Origin: Antitrichia curtipendula
Lineage: Eukaryota; Streptophyta; Bryopsida; Hypnales; Leucodontaceae
DNA: 64,000 nt
Reading direction: 5' to 3'
Assembly (NCBI GenBank): GCA_951230915.1
Contig: OX579637.1
Coordinates: 25,544,001 to 25,608,000, forward strand
In this document: one piece after another, positions 11,212 through 24,738 of the stretch
Layout: the number at the start of each line of letters is the position of its first letter
How positions within the stretch are numbered: the stretch's first letter is position 1
Notes under the pieces: model-generated
Database searches by the model: none
What the model saw: only the letters and a program-made list of their open reading frames with translations
What the model was told of the DNA's origin: nothing
Translations under genes and position numbers: made by a program

Positions 11212-12279
11212 AATGCTACGCACAACTTAAATATTTTTGTGCATTCTAATACTTGAGGGTGGTTACAACTCTTACAACTATCTTCAAGTCACTTTCAAAG
11301 TGGAATTCTATGACATTAGATGTGGAGGCCGCGAAACTGCAGGTTCAATTTAATTCCGATTCTTTCATTATTCACGTGAGGGTGGATTCAATGCTACACA
11401 CAAATTAAATATTCTCAAGCATATTTATACTTGAAGGTGTTTTTAGCGTTTGCAATTTTCTACAAGCCACTTTCAAAGTGGAATTCTATGACATTAGATG
11501 TGGAGGCCACGAAACTACAGGTTCAGTTTAATTCCGATTCTTTCATTATTCACGTGAGGGTGGATTCAATGCTACGCACAACTTAAATATTTTTTTGCAT
11601 TCTAATACTTGAGGGTGTTTTCAACTCTTACAACTTTCTTCAAGTCATTTCCAAAGTGGAATTCTATGATAATAGATGTGGAGGCCACGAAACTACAGGT
11701 TCAGTTTAATTCCGATTCTTTTATTATTCACGTGAAGGTGGATTCATTGCTACGCACAACTTAAATATTTTTGTGCATTCTAATACTTGAGGGTGGTTAC
11801 AACTCTTACAACTATCTTCAAGTCACTTTCAAAGTGGAATTCTATGACATTAGATGTGGAGGCCACGAAACTACAGGTTCAGTTTAATTCCGATTCTTTT
11901 ATTATTCACGTGAGGGTGGATTCAATGCTACGCACAAAATAAATATTTTTGTGCATTCTAATACTTGAGGGTGTTTACAACTTTTACAACTTTCTACAAG
12001 TCACTTTCAAAGTGGAATTCTATGACATTAGATGTGGAGGCCACGAAACTACAGGTTCAGTTTAATTCTGATTCTTTTATTATTCACGTGAGGGTGGATT
12101 CAATGCTACGCACAAAAAAAATATTTTTGTCCATTCTATTACTTGAGGGTGGTTACAACTCTTACAACTTTCTACAAGTCACTTTCAAAGTGGAATTCTA
12201 TGACATTAGATGTGGAGGCCACGAAACTACAGGTTCAGTTTAATTCCGATTCTTTTATTATTCACGTGAGGGTGGATTC
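11212..12279 (+). repeat. 6-monomer duplicated block, copy 1
   Basis: Holds GCCGCGAAACTGCAGG (about 11328), a type-2 monomer (11390), a TTTTTTTGC/TTTTCAACTC monomer (11568), a monomer starting ATTGCT (11746), one starting AAAATAAAT (11924) and one with eight A residues (12102). The second copy lies 1958 bp (11 monomers) downstream. A 92-codon frame at 11965-12243 is fortuitous. Confidence 0.9.
11390..11567 (+). repeat. Type-2 mosaic monomer, leftmost
   Basis: Its left part reads ATATTCTCAAGCATATTTAT, then ACTTGAAGGTG and TTTTTAGCGTTTGCAAT, while the rest matches standard monomers. It is duplicated at 13348-13525. No type-2 monomer lies to its left. Confidence 0.88.
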
Positions 12280-13169
12280 AATGCTATGCACAACTTAAAT
12301 ATTTTTGTGCATTCTAATACTTGAGGGTGGTTACAACTCTTACAACTATCTTCAAGTCACTTTCAAAGTGGAATTCTATGACATTAGATGTGGAGGCCAC
12401 GAAACTACAGGTTCAGTTTAAATCCGATTCTTTCATTATTCACGTGAGGGTGGATTCAATGCTACGCACAACTTAAATATTTTTGTGCATTCTAATACTT
12501 GAGGGTGGTTACAACTCTTACAACTATCTTCAAGTCACTTTCAAAGTGGAATTCTATGACATTAGATGTGGAGGCCACGAAACTACAGGTTCAGATTAAT
12601 TCCGATTCTTTCATTATTCACGTGAGGGTGGATTGAATGCTACACACAAATTAAATATTCTCAAGGATATTTATACTTGAGGGTGTTTACAACTCTAACA
12701 GCTTTCTTCAAGTCATTTTCAAGGTGGAATTCGATGACATTAGATGTGGAGGCCACGAAACTACAAGTTCAGTTTAATTCCGATTCTTTCATTATTCACG
12801 TGAGGGTGGACTCAATGCTACGCACAACTTAAATATTTTTGTGCATTCTAATACTTGAGGGTGTTTACAACTTTTGCAACTATCTACAAGTCACTTTCAA
12901 AGTGGAATTCTATGATAATAGATGTGGAGGCCACGAAACTACAGGTTCAGTTTAATTCCGATTCTTTCATTTTTCACGTGAGGGTGGATTCAATGCTACG
13001 CACAACTTAAATATTTTTGTGCATTCTAATACTTGAGGGTGTTTACAACTTTTGCAACTATCTACAAGTCACTTTCAAAGTGGAATTCTATGACATTAGA
13101 TGTGGAGGCCACGAAACTACAGGTTCAGTTTAATTCCGGTTCTTTTATTATTCACGTGAGGGTGGATTC
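12280..13169 (+). repeat. 5-monomer block, copy 1 (second copy at 25807)
   Basis: Starts with CTATGCAC. It contains the private GTTCAGATTAATTCC (near 12591) and a hybrid type-2 monomer with CTCAAGGATAT (12636), then two TTTTGCAACTATCTAC monomers. The matching block starts at 25807, 13527 bp away: 76 monomers less the single base deleted near 15357. Similarity fades near the end of the fifth monomer. Confidence 0.88.
12636..12813 (+). repeat. Hybrid monomer: type-2 left, standard right
   Basis: CTCAAGGATATTTATACTTG is followed by the standard C-type TTTACAACTCTAACAGC. The switch falls in or near ACTTGAGGGTG. It is copied at 26163-26340; an independent-looking example is 63363-63540. Confidence 0.85.
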
Positions 13170-14237
13170 AATGCTACGCACAACTTAAATATTTTTGTGC
13201 ATTCTAATACTTGAGGGTGGTTACAACTCTTACAACTATCTTCAAGTCACTTTCAAAGTGGAATTCTATGACATTAGATGTGGAGGCCGCGAAACTGCAG
13301 GTTCAGTTTAATTCCGATTCTTTCATTATTCACGTGAGGGTGGATTCAATGCTACACACAAATTAAATATTCTCAAGCATATTTATACTTGAAGGTGTTT
13401 TTAGCGTTTGCAATTTTCTACAAGTCACTTTCAAAGTGGAATTCTATGACATTAGATGTGGAGGCCACGAAACTACAGGTTCAGTTTAATTCCGATTCTT
13501 TCATTATTCACGTGAGGGTGGATTCAATGCTACACACAACTTAAATATTTTTTTGCATTCTAATACTTGAGGGTGTTTTCAACTCTTACAACTTTCTTCA
13601 AGTCATTTCCAAAGTGGAATTCTATGATAATAGATGTGGAGGCCACGAAACTACAGGTTCAGTTTAATTCCGATTCTTTTATTATTCACGTGAAGGTGGA
13701 TTCATTGCTACGCACAACTTAAATATTTTTGTGCATTCTAATACTTGAGGGTGGTTACAACTCTTACAACTTTCTTCAAGTCACTTTCAAAGTGGAATTC
13801 TATGACATTAGATGTGGAGGCCACGAAACTACAGGTTCAGTTTAATTCCGATTCTTTTATTATTCACGTGAGGGTGGATTCAATGCTACGCACAAAATAA
13901 ATATTTTTGTGCATTCTAATACTTGAGGGTGTTTACAACTTTTACAACTTTCTACAAGTCACTTTCAAAGTGGAATTCTATGACATTAGATGTGGAGGCC
14001 ACGAAACTACAGGTTCAGTTTAATTCTGATTCTTTTATTATTCACGTGAGGGTGGATTCAATGCTACGCACAAAAAAAATATTTTTGTCCATTCTATTAC
14101 TTGAGGGTGGTTACAACTCTTACAACTTTCTACAAGTCACTTTCAAAGTGGAATTCTATGACATTAGATGTGGAGGCCACGAAACTACACGTTCAGTTTA
14201 ATTCCGATTCTTTTATTATTCACGTGAGGGTGGATTC
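13170..14237 (+). repeat. 6-monomer duplicated block, copy 2
   Basis: Same monomer order as 11212-12279, with private marks at matching places: ATTGCT at 13704 against 11746, and A8 and GTCCATTCTATT in the last monomer. One late difference is ACTACACG for ACTACAGG near 14186. Confidence 0.9.
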
Positions 14238-15482
14238 AATGCTACGCACAAAATAAATATTTTTGTGCATTCTAATACTTGAGGGTGGTTACAACTCTTA
14301 CAACTATCTTCAAGTCACTTTCAGAGTGGAATTCTATGACATTAGATGTGGAGGCCACGAAACTACAGGTTCAGTTTAATTCTGATTCTTTCATTATTCA
14401 CGTGAGGGTGGATTCAATGCTACGCACAACTTAAATATTTTTTTGCATTCTAATACTTGAGGGTGTTTTCAACTCTTACAACTTTCTTCAAGTCATTTCC
14501 AAAGTGGAATTCTATGATAATAGATGTGGAGGCCACGAAACTACAGGTTCAGTTTAATTCCGATTCTTTCATTATTCACGTGAGGGTGGATTCAATGCTA
14601 CCCACAACTTGAATATTTTTGTGCATTCTAATACTTGAGGGTGGTTACAACTCTTACAACTATCTTCAAGTCACTTTCAGAGTGGAATTCTATGACATTA
14701 GATGTGGAGGCCACGAAACTACAGGTTCAGTTTAAATCCGATTCTTTCATTATTCACGTGAGGGTGGATTCAATGCTACGCACAACTTAAATATTTTTTT
14801 GCATTCTAATACTTGAGGGTGTTTTCAACTCTTACAACTTTCTTCAAGTCATTTCCAAAGTGGAATTCTATGATAATAGATGTGGAGGCCACGAAACTAC
14901 AGGTTCAGTTTAATTCCGATTCTTTTATTATTCACGTGAAGGTGGATTCATTGCTACGCACAACTTAAATATTTTTGTGCATTCTAATACTTGAGGGTGG
15001 TTACAACTCTTACAACTTTCTTCAAGTCACTTTCAAAGTGGAATTCTATGACATTAGATGTGGAGGCCACGAAACTACAGGTTCAGTTTAATTCCGATTC
15101 TTTTATTATTCACGTGAGGGTGGATTCAATGCTACGCACAAAATAAATATTTTTGTGCATTCTAATACTTGAGGGTGGTTACAACTCTTACAACTTTCTA
15201 CAAGTCACTTTCAAAGTGGAATTCTGTGACATTAGATGTGGAGGCCACGAAACTACAGGTTCAGTTTAATTCCGATTCTTTTATTATTCACGTGAGGGTG
15301 GATTCAATGCTACGCACAAAATAAATATTTTTGTGCATTCTAATACTTGAGGGTGGTACAACTCTTACAACTATCTTCAAGTCACTTTCAGAGTGGAATT
15401 CTATGACATTAGATGTGGAGGCCACGAAACTACAGGTTCAGTTTAATTCCGATTCTTTCTTTATTCACGTGAGGATGGATTC
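14238..15482 (+). repeat. Mixed monomers after the 6-monomer duplication
   Basis: Seven monomers. Those at 14772 and 14950 repeat the TTTTTTTGC plus ATTGCT pair seen at 13526 and 13704 (offset 7 monomers). The monomer at 14594 has CTACCCAC, shared later with 16373, 21001 and 24205. A T is missing near 15357 (GGGTGGTACAAC). No other sequence is present. Confidence 0.8.
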
Positions 15483-16906
15483 AATGCTACGCACAACTTA
15501 AATATTTTTGTGCATTCTAATACTTGAGGGTGGTTACAACTCTTACAACTATCTTCAAGTCACTTTCAAAGTGGAATTCTATGACATTAGATGTGGAGGC
15601 CACGAAACTACAGGTTCAGTTTAATTCCGGTTCTTTTATTATTCACGTGAGGGTGGACTCAATGCTACACACAACTTAAATATTTTTGTGCATTCTAATA
15701 CTTGAGGGTGGTTACAACTCTTACAACTATCTTCAAGTCACTTTCAAAGTGGAATTCTATGACATTAGATGTGGAGGCCACGAAACTACAGGTTCAGTTT
15801 AATTCCGGTTCTTTTATTATTCACGTGAGGGTGGACTCAATGCTACACACAACTTAAATATTTTTGTGCATTCTAATACTTGAGGGTGTTTTCAACTCTT
15901 ACAACTTTCTTCAAGTCATTTCCAAAGTGGAATTCTATGATAATAGATGTGGAGGCCACGAAACTCCAGGTTCAGTTTAATTCCGATTCTTTTATTATTC
16001 ACGTGAGCGTGGATTCAATGCTATACACAACTTAAATATTTTTGTGCATTCTAATACTTGAGGGTGTTTACAACTCTTACAACTATCTTCAAGTCACTTT
16101 CAAAGTCGAATTCTATGACATTAGATGTGGAGGCCACGAAACTACAGGTTCAGTTTAATTCCGATTCTTTCATTATTCACGTGAGGGTGGATTCAATGCT
16201 ACGCACAAATTAAATATTTTTGTGCATTCTAATACTTGAGGGTGTTTACAACTCTAACAGCTTTCTTCAAGTCATTTTCAAAGTGGAATTCTATGACATT
16301 AGATGTGGAGGCCACGAAACTACAGGTTCAGTTTAAATCCGATTCTTTCATTATTCACGTGAGGGTGGATTCAATGCTACCCACAACTTGAATATTTTTG
16401 TGCATTCTAATACTTGAGGGTGTTTACAACTCTTACAACTATCTTCAAGTCACTTTCAAAGTGGAATTCTATGACATTAGATGTGGAGGCCACGAAACTA
16501 CAGGTTCAGTTTAAATCCGATTCTTTCATTATTCACGTGAGGGTGGATTCAATGCTACGCACAACTTAAATATTTTTGTGCATTCTAATACTTGAGGGTG
16601 GTTACAACTCTTACAACTATCTTCAAGTCACTTTCAAAGTGGAATTCTATGACATTAGATGTGGAGGCCACGAAACTACAGGTTCAGTTTAATTCCAATT
16701 CTTTCATTATTCACGTGAGGGTGGATTCAATGCTACGCACAGCTTAAATATTTTTGTGCATTCTAATACTTGAGGGTGGTTACAACTTTTACAACTTTCT
16801 TCAGGTCATTTTCAAAGTGGAACTCTATGATAATAGATGTGGAGGCCGCGATACTGCAGGTTCAGTTTAATTCCGATCCATTTATTATTCACGTGAGGGT
16901 GGATTC
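15483..16906 (+). repeat. 1424-bp 8-monomer block, copy 1 of 3
   Basis: Order: two monomers with TTCCGGTTC and GGACTC, an A-type (GATAATAG, ACTCCAGG), a B-type with AAAGTCGAATTC, a C-type (TCTAACAGC), a CTACCCAC monomer, a standard one with TTCCAATTC, and one starting ACGCACAGC with GGAACTC, GCCGCGATACTGCAGG and TCCGATCC. Copies 2 and 3 start 26 and 44 monomers later. Confidence 0.9.
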
Positions 16907-17974
16907 AATGCTACGCACAACTTAAATATTTTTGTGCATTCTAATACTTGAGGGTGGTTACAACTCTTACAACTATCTTCAAGTCACTTTCAAAGTGGAA
17001 TTCTATGACATTAGATGTGGAGGCCACGAAACTACAGGTTCAGTTTAAATCCGATTCTTTCATTATTCACGTGAGGGTGGATTCAATGCTACGCACAACT
17101 TAAATATTTTTGTGCATTCTAATACTTGAGGGTGGTTACAACTCTTACAACTATCTTCAAGTCACTTTCAAAGTGGAATTCTATGACATTAGATGTGGAG
17201 GCCACGAAACTACAGGTTCAGTTTAATTCCAATTCTTTCATTATTCACGTGAGGGTGGATTCAATGCTACGCACAGCTTAAATATTTTTGTGCATTCTAA
17301 TACTTGAGGGTGGTTACAACTTTTACAACTTTCTTCAGGTCATTTTCAAAGTGGAACTCTATGATAATAGATGTGGAGGCCGCGATACTGCAGGTTCAGT
17401 TTAATTCCGATCCATTTATTATTCACGTGAGGGTGGATTCAATGCTACGCACAACTTAAATATTTTTGTGCATTCTAATACTTGAGGGTGGTTACAACTC
17501 TTACAACTATCTTCAAGTCACTTTCAAAGTGGAATTCTATGACATTAGATGTGGAGGCCGCGAAACTACAGGTTCAGTTTAAATCCGATTCATTCATTAT
17601 TCACGTGAGGGTGGATTCAATGCTATGCACAACTTAAATATTTTTGTGCATTCTAATACTTGAGGGTGGTTACAACTTTTACAACTTTCTTCAGGTCATT
17701 TTCAAAGTGGAACTCTATGATAATAGATGTGGAGGCCGCGATACTGCAGGTTCAGTTTAATTCCGATCCATTTATTATTCACGTGAGGGTGGATTCAATG
17801 CTACGCACAACTTAAATATTTTTGTGCATTCTAATACTTGAGGGTGGTTACAACTCTTACAACTATCTTCAAGTCACTTTCAAAGTGGAATTCTATGACA
17901 TTAGATGTGGAGGCCACGAAACTACAGGTTCAGTTTAAATCCGATTCTTTCATTATTCACGTGAGGGTGGATTC
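16551..17974 (+). repeat. 8-monomer tandem HOR, copy 1
   Basis: Alternates standard monomers with the CACAGC / GGAACTC / TCCGATCC type. TCCGATCC occurs at 16871, 17405 and 17761, and TTCATTCATTATT and CTATGCAC mark the monomers near 17590 and 17619. The next copy repeats the pattern at +1424. It overlaps the end of the block at 15483. Confidence 0.85.
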
Positions 17975-19220
17975 AATGCTACGCACAACTTAAATATTTT
18001 TGTGCATTCTAATACTTGAGGGTGGTTACAACTCTTACAACTATCTTCAAGTCACTTTCAAAGTGGAATTCTATGACATTAGATGTGGAGGCCACGAAAC
18101 TACAGGTTCAGTTTAATTCCAATTCTTTCATTATTCACGTGAGGGTGGATTCAATGCTACGCACAGCTTAAATATTTTTGTGCATTCTAATACTTGAGGG
18201 TGGTTACAACTTTTACAACTTTCTTCAGGTCATTTTCAAAGTGGAACTCTATGATAATAGATGTGGAGGCCGCGATACTGCAGGTTCAGTTTAATTCCGA
18301 TCCATTTATTATTCACGTGAGGGTGGATTCAATGCTACGCACAACTTAAATATTTTTGTGCATTCTAATACTTGAGGGTGGTTACAACTCTTACAACTAT
18401 CTTCAAGTCACTTTCAAAGTGGAATTCTATGACATTAGATGTGGAGGCCACGAAACTACAGGTTCAGTTTAAATCCGATTCTTTCATTATTCACGTGAGG
18501 GTGGATTCAATGCTACGCACAACTTAAATATTTTTGTGCATTCTAATACTTGAGGGTGGTTACAACTCTTACAACTATCTTCAAGTCACTTTCAAAGTGG
18601 AATTCTATGACATTAGATGTGGAGGCCACGAAACTACAGGTTCAGTTTAATTCCAATTCTTTCATTATTCACGTGAGGGTGGATTCAATGCTACGCACAG
18701 CTTAAATATTTTTGTGCATTCTAATACTTGAGGGTGGTTACAACTTTTACAACTTTCTTCAGGTCATTTTCAAAGTGGAACTCTATGATAATAGATGTGG
18801 AGGCCGCGATACTGCAGGTTCAGTTTAATTCCGATCCATTTATTATTCACGTGAGGGTGGATTCAATGCTACGCACAACTTAAATATTTTTGTGCATTCT
18901 AATACTTGAGGGTGGTTACAACTCTTACAACTATCTTCAAGTCACTTTCAAAGTGGAATTCTATGACATTAGATGTGGAGGCCGCGAAACTACAGGTTCA
19001 GTTTAAATCCGATTCATTCATTATTCACGTGAGGGTGGATTCAATGCTATGCACAACTTAAATATTTTTGTGCATTCTAATACTTGAGGGTGGTTACAAC
19101 TTTTACAACTTTCTTCAGGTCATTTTCAAAGTGGAACTCTATGATAATAGATGTGGAGGCCGCGATACTGCAGGTTCAGTTTAATTCCGATCCATTTATT
19201 ATTCACGTGAGGGTGGATTC
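17975..19220 (+). repeat. 8-monomer tandem HOR, copy 2 (7 monomers)
   Basis: TCCGATCC occurs at 18295, 18829 and 19185, exactly +1424 from copy 1, and CTATGCAC recurs at 19043. The monomer matching 17797-17974 is absent, so this copy is one monomer shorter. Confidence 0.82.
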
Positions 19221-20110
19221 AATGCTACGCACAACTTAAATATTTTTGTGCATTCTAATACTTGAGGGTGGTTACAACTCTTACAACTATCTTCAAGTCA
19301 CTTTCAAAGTGGAATTCTATGACATTAGATGTGGAGGCCACGAAACTACAGGTTCAGTTTAATTCCAATTCTTTCATTATTCACGTGAGGGTGGATTCAA
19401 TGCTACGCACAGCTTAAATATTTTTGTGCATTCTAATACTTGAGGGTGGTTACAACTTTTACAACTTTCTTCAGGTCATTTTCAAAGTGGAACTCTATGA
19501 TAATAGATGTGGAGGCCGCGATACTGCAGGTTCAGTTTAATTCCGATCCATTTATTATTCACGTGAGGGTGGATTCAATGCTACGCACAAAAAAAATATT
19601 TTTGTCCATTCTATTACTTGAGGGTGGTTACAACTCTTACAACTATCTTCAAGTCACTTTCAAAGTTGAATTCTATGACATTAGATGTGGAGGCCGCGAA
19701 ACTACAGGTTCAGTTTAAATCCGATTCATTCATTATTCACGTGAGGGTGGATTCAATGCTATGCACAACTTAAATATTTTTGTGCATTCTAATACTTGAG
19801 GGTGGTTACAACTCTTACAACTATCTTCAAGTCACTTTCAAAGTGGAATTCTATGACATTAGATGTGGAGGCCACGAAACTACAGGTTCAGTTTAAATCC
19901 GATTCTTTCATTATTCACGTGAGGGTGGATTCAATGCTACGCACAACTTAAATATTTTTGTGCATTCTAATACTTGAGGGTGGTTACAACTCTTACAACT
20001 ATCTTCAAGTCACTTTCAAAGTGGAATTCTATGACATTAGATGTGGAGGCCACGAAACTACAGGTTCAGTTTAAATCCGATTCTTTCTTTATTCACGTGA
20101 GGATGGATTC
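19221..20110 (+). repeat. 5 monomers; right part duplicated at 25483
   Basis: Holds another CACAGC/TCCGATCC monomer (19399), an A8 monomer with GTCCATTCTATT (19577) and a CTATGCAC monomer (19755). From about 19431 the sequence recurs at about 25483 (offset 34 monomers). The 92-codon frame at 19440 and its copy at 25492 are by-products. Confidence 0.82.
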
Positions 20111-21534
20111 AATGCTACGCACAACTTAAATTTTTTTGTGCATTCTAATACTTGAGGGTGGTTACAACTCTTACAACTATCTTCAAGTCACTTTCAAAGT
20201 GGAATTCTATGACATTAGATGTGGAGGCCACGAAACTACAGGTTCAGTTTAATTCCGGTTCTTTTATTATTCACGTGAGGGTGGACTCAATGCTACACAC
20301 AACTTAAATATTTTTGTGCATTCTAATACTTGAGGGTGGTTACAACTCTTACAACTATCTTCAAGTCACTTTCAAAGTGGAATTCTATGACATTAGATGT
20401 GGAGGCCACGAAACTACAGGTTCAGTTTAATTCCGGTTCTTTTATTATTCACGTGAGGGTGGACTCAATGCTACACACAACTTAAATATTTTTGTGCATT
20501 CTAATACTTGAGGGTGTTTTCAACTCTTACAACTTTCTTCAAGTCATTTCCAAAGTGGAATTCTATGATAATAGATGTGGAGGCCACGAAACTCCAGGTT
20601 CAGTTTAATTCCGATTCTTTTATTATTCACGTGAGCGTGGATTCAATGCTATACACAACTTAAATATTTTTGTGCATTCTAATACTTGAGGGTGTTTACA
20701 ACTCTTACAACTATCTTCAGGTCACTTTCAAAGTCGAATTCTATGACATTAGATGTGGAGGCCACGAAACTACAGGTTCAGTTTAATTCCGATTCTTTCA
20801 TTATTCACGTGAGGGTGGATTCAATGCTACGCACAAATTAAATATTTTTGTGCATTCTAATACTTGAGGGTGTTTTCAACTCTAACAGCTTTCTTCAAGT
20901 CATTTTCAAAGTGGAATTCTATGACATTAGATGTGGAGGCCACGAAACTACAGGTTCAGTTTAAATCCGATTCTTTCATTATTCACGTGAGGGTGGATTC
21001 AATGCTACCCACAACTTGAATATTTTTGTGCATTCTAATACTTGAGGGTGGTTACAACTCTTACAACTATCTTCAAGTCACTTTCAGAGTGGAATTCTAT
21101 GACATTAGATGTGGAGGCCACGAAACTACAGGTTCAGTTTAAATCCGATTCTTTCATTATTCACGTGAGGGTGGATTCAATGCTACGCACAACTTAAATA
21201 TTTTTGTGCATTCTAATACTTGAGGGTGGTTACAACTCTTACAACTATCTTCAAGTCACTTTCAAAGTGGAATTCTATGACATTAGATGTGGAGGCCACG
21301 AAACTACAGGTTCAGTTTAATTCCAATTCTTTCATTATTCACGTGAGGGTGGATTCAATGCTACGCACAGCTTAAATATTTTTGTGCATTCTAATACTTG
21401 AGGGTGGTTACAACTTTTACAACTTTCTTCAGGTCATTTTCAAAGTGGAACTCTATGATAATAGATGTGGAGGCCGCGATACTGCAGGTTCAGTTTAATT
21501 CCGATCCATTTATTATTCACGTGAGGGTGGATTC
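20111..21534 (+). repeat. 1424-bp 8-monomer block, copy 2 of 3
   Basis: Same eight monomers 4628 bp after copy 1. Both copies are preceded by TTCTTTCTTTATTCACG and GAGGATGG, so the duplication reaches slightly upstream. Its first monomer reads AATTTTTTTG in place of AATATTTTTG. Confidence 0.9.
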
Positions 21535-23314
21535 AATGCTACGCACAACTTAAATATTTTTGTGCATTCTAATACTTGAGGGTGGTTACAACTCTTACAA
21601 CTATCTTCAAGTCACTTTCAAAGTGGAATTCTATGACATTAGATGTGGAGGCCACGAAACTACAGGTTCAGTTTAAATCCGGTTCGTTCATTATTCACGT
21701 GAGGGTGGATTCAATGCTACGCACAAAAAAAATATTTTTCTGCATTCTAATACTTGAGGGTGGTTACAACTCTTACAACTATCTTCAAGTCACTTTCAAA
21801 GTGGAATTCTATGACATTAGATGTGGAGGCCACGAAACTACAGGTTCAGTTTAATTCCAATTCTTTCATTATTCACGTGAGGGTGGATTCAATGCTACGC
21901 ACAGCTTAAATATTTTTGTGCATTCTAATACTTGAGGGTGGTTACAACTTTTACAACTTTCTTCAGGTCATTTTCAAAGTGGAACTCTATGATAATAGAT
22001 GTGGAGGCCGCGATACTGCAGGTTCAGTTTAATTCCGATCCATTTATTATTCACGTGAGGGTGGATTCAATGCTACGCACAACTTAAATATTTTTGTGCA
22101 TTCTAATACTTGAGGGTGGTTACAACTCTTACAACTATCTTCAAGTCACTTTCAAAGTGGAATTCTATGACATTAGATGTGGAGGCCGCGAAACTACAGG
22201 TTCAGTTTAATTCCGGTTCTTTTATTATTCACGTGAGGGTGGACTCAATGCTACACACAACTTAAATATTTTTGTGCATTCTAATACTTGAGGGTGGTTA
22301 CAACTCTTACAACTATCTTCAAGTCACTTTCAAAGTGGAATTCTATGACATTAGATGTGGAGGCCACGAAACTACAGGTTCAGTTTAAATCCGATTCTTT
22401 CATTATTCACGTGAGGGTGGATTCAATGCTACGCACAACTTAAATATTTTTGTGCATTCTAATACTTGAGGGTGGTTACAACTCTTACAACTATCTTCAA
22501 GTCACTTTCAAAGTGGAATTCTATGACATTAGATGTGGAGGCCACGAAACTACAGGTTCAGTTTAATTCCAATTCTTTCATTATTCACGTGAGGGTGGAT
22601 TCAATGCTACGCACAGCTTAAATATTTTTGTGCATTCTAATACTTGAGGGTGGTTACAACTTTTACAACTTTCTTCAGGTCATTTTCAAAGTGGAACTCT
22701 ATGATAATAGATGTGGAGGCCGCGATACTGCAGGTTCAGTTTAATTCCGATCCATTTATTATTCACGTGAGGGTGGATTCAATGCTACGCACAACTTAAA
22801 TATTTTTGTGCATTCTAATACTTGAGGGTGGTTACAACTCTTACAACTATCTTCAAGTCACTTTCAAAGTGGAATTCTATGACATTAGATGTGGAGGCCA
22901 CGAAACTACAGGTTCAGTTTAAATCCGGTTCTTTCATTATTCACGTGAGGGTGGATTCAATGCTACGCACAACTTAAATATTTTTGTGCATTCTAATACT
23001 TGAGGGTGGTTACAACTCTTACAACTATCTTCAAGTCACTTTCAAAGTGGAATTCTATGACATTAGATGTGGAGGCCACGAAACTACAGGTTCAGTTTAA
23101 TTCCAATTCTTTCATTATTCACGTGAGGGTGGATTCAATGCTACGCACAGCTTAAATATTTTTGTGCATTCTAATACTTGAGGGTGGTTACAACTTTTAC
23201 AACTTTCTTCAGGTCATTTTCAAAGTGGAACTCTATGATAATAGATGTGGAGGCCGCGATACTGCAGGTTCAGTTTAATTCCGATCCATTTATTATTCAC
23301 GTGAGGGTGGATTC
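21535..23314 (+). repeat. 10 monomers between block copies 2 and 3
   Basis: CACAGC/TCCGATCC monomers recur at 21891, 22603 and 23137, separated by standard monomers with TTTAAATCCG or TTCCAATTC. The monomer at 21713 has A8 and TTTTTCTGC. No foreign sequence is present. Confidence 0.8.
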
Positions 23315-24738
23315 AATGCTACGCACAACTTAAATATTTTTGTGCATTCTAATACTTGAGGGTGGTTACAACTCTTACAACTATCTTCAAGTCACTTTCA
23401 AAGTGGAATTCTATGACATTAGATGTGGAGGCCGCGAAACTACAGGTTCAGTTTAATTCCGGTTCTTTTATTATTCACGTGAGGGTGGACTCAATGCTAC
23501 ACACAACTTAAATATTTTTGTGCATTCTAATACTTGAGGGTGGTTACAACTCTTACAACTATCTTCAAGTCACTTTCAAAGTGGAATTCTATGACATTAG
23601 ATGTGGAGGCCACGAAACTACAGGTTCAGTTTAATTCCGGTTCTTTTATTATTCACGTGAGGGTGGACTCAATGCTACACACAACTTAAATATTTTTGTG
23701 CATTCTAATACTTGAGGGTGTTTTCAACTCTTACAACTTTCTTCAAGTCATTTCCAAAGTGGAATTCTATGATAATAGATGTGGAGGCCACGAAACTCCA
23801 GGTTCAGTTTAATTCCGATTCTTTTATTATTCACGTGAGCGTGGATTCAATGCTATACACAACTTAAATATTTTTGTGCATTCTAATACTTGAGGGTGTT
23901 TACAACTCTTACAACTATCTTCAAGTCACTTTCAAAGTCGAATTCTATGACATTAGATGTGGAGGCCACGAAACTACAGGTTCAGTTTAATTCCGATTCT
24001 TTCATTATTCACGTGAGGGTGGATTCAATGCTACGCACAAATTAAATATTTTTGTGCATTCTAATACTTGAGGGTGTTTACAACTCTAACAGCTTTCTTC
24101 AAGTCATTTTCAAAGTGGAATTCTATGACATTAGATGTGGAGGCCACGAAACTACAGGTTCAGTTTAAATCCGATTCTTTCATTATTCACGTGAGGGTGG
24201 ATTCAATGCTACCCACAACTTGAATATTTTTGTGCATTCTAATACTTGAGGGTGGTTACAACTCTTACAACTATCTTCAAGTCACTTTCAGAGTGGAATT
24301 CTATGACATTAGATGTGGAGGCCACGAAACTACAGGTTCAGTTTAAATCCGATTCTTTCATTATTCACGTGAGGGTGGATTCAATGCTACGCACAACTTA
24401 AATATTTTTGTGCATTCTAATACTTGAGGGTGGTTACAACTCTTACAACTATCTTCAAGTCACTTTCAAAGTGGAATTCTATGACATTAGATGTGGAGGC
24501 CACGAAACTACAGGTTCAGTTTAATTCCAATTCTTTCATTATTCACGTGAGGGTGGATTCAATGCTACGCACAGCTTAAATATTTTTGTGCATTCTAATA
24601 CTTGAGGGTGGTTACAACTTTTACAACTTTCTTCAGGTCATTTTCAAAGTGGAACTCTATGATAATAGATGTGGAGGCCGCGATACTGCAGGTTCAGTTT
24701 AATTCCGATCCATTTATTATTCACGTGAGGGTGGATTC
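23315..24738 (+). repeat. 1424-bp 8-monomer block, copy 3 of 3
   Basis: Same order, 3204 bp (18 monomers) after copy 2. The first monomer has GCCGCGAAAC, a mark also in the monomer at 22069 but not in copies 1 and 2. Confidence 0.88.

Noticed and set aside
11390..11567. Type-2 segments as small insertions of a mobile element
   Set aside because: Type-2 monomers keep the 178-bp length, so the segment is a replacement without target-site duplication or terminal repeats.
12116..12123. A8 runs (12102, 14060, 19577, 21713, 25629 and 27587 monomers) as poly(A) tails
   Set aside because: They replace ACTTAAAT with the same length and lie inside ordinary monomers, so they are substitutions, not retroposed tails.
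11965..12243. 92-codon open frames recurring at 11965, 13923, 19440, 21576, 25492, 27450 and 50053
   Set aside because: They are satellite read in one frame for about one and a half monomers. They exist only where chance changes (such as A8) remove a stop, and their recurrence follows HOR duplication. No start context, intron or conserved domain supports coding.
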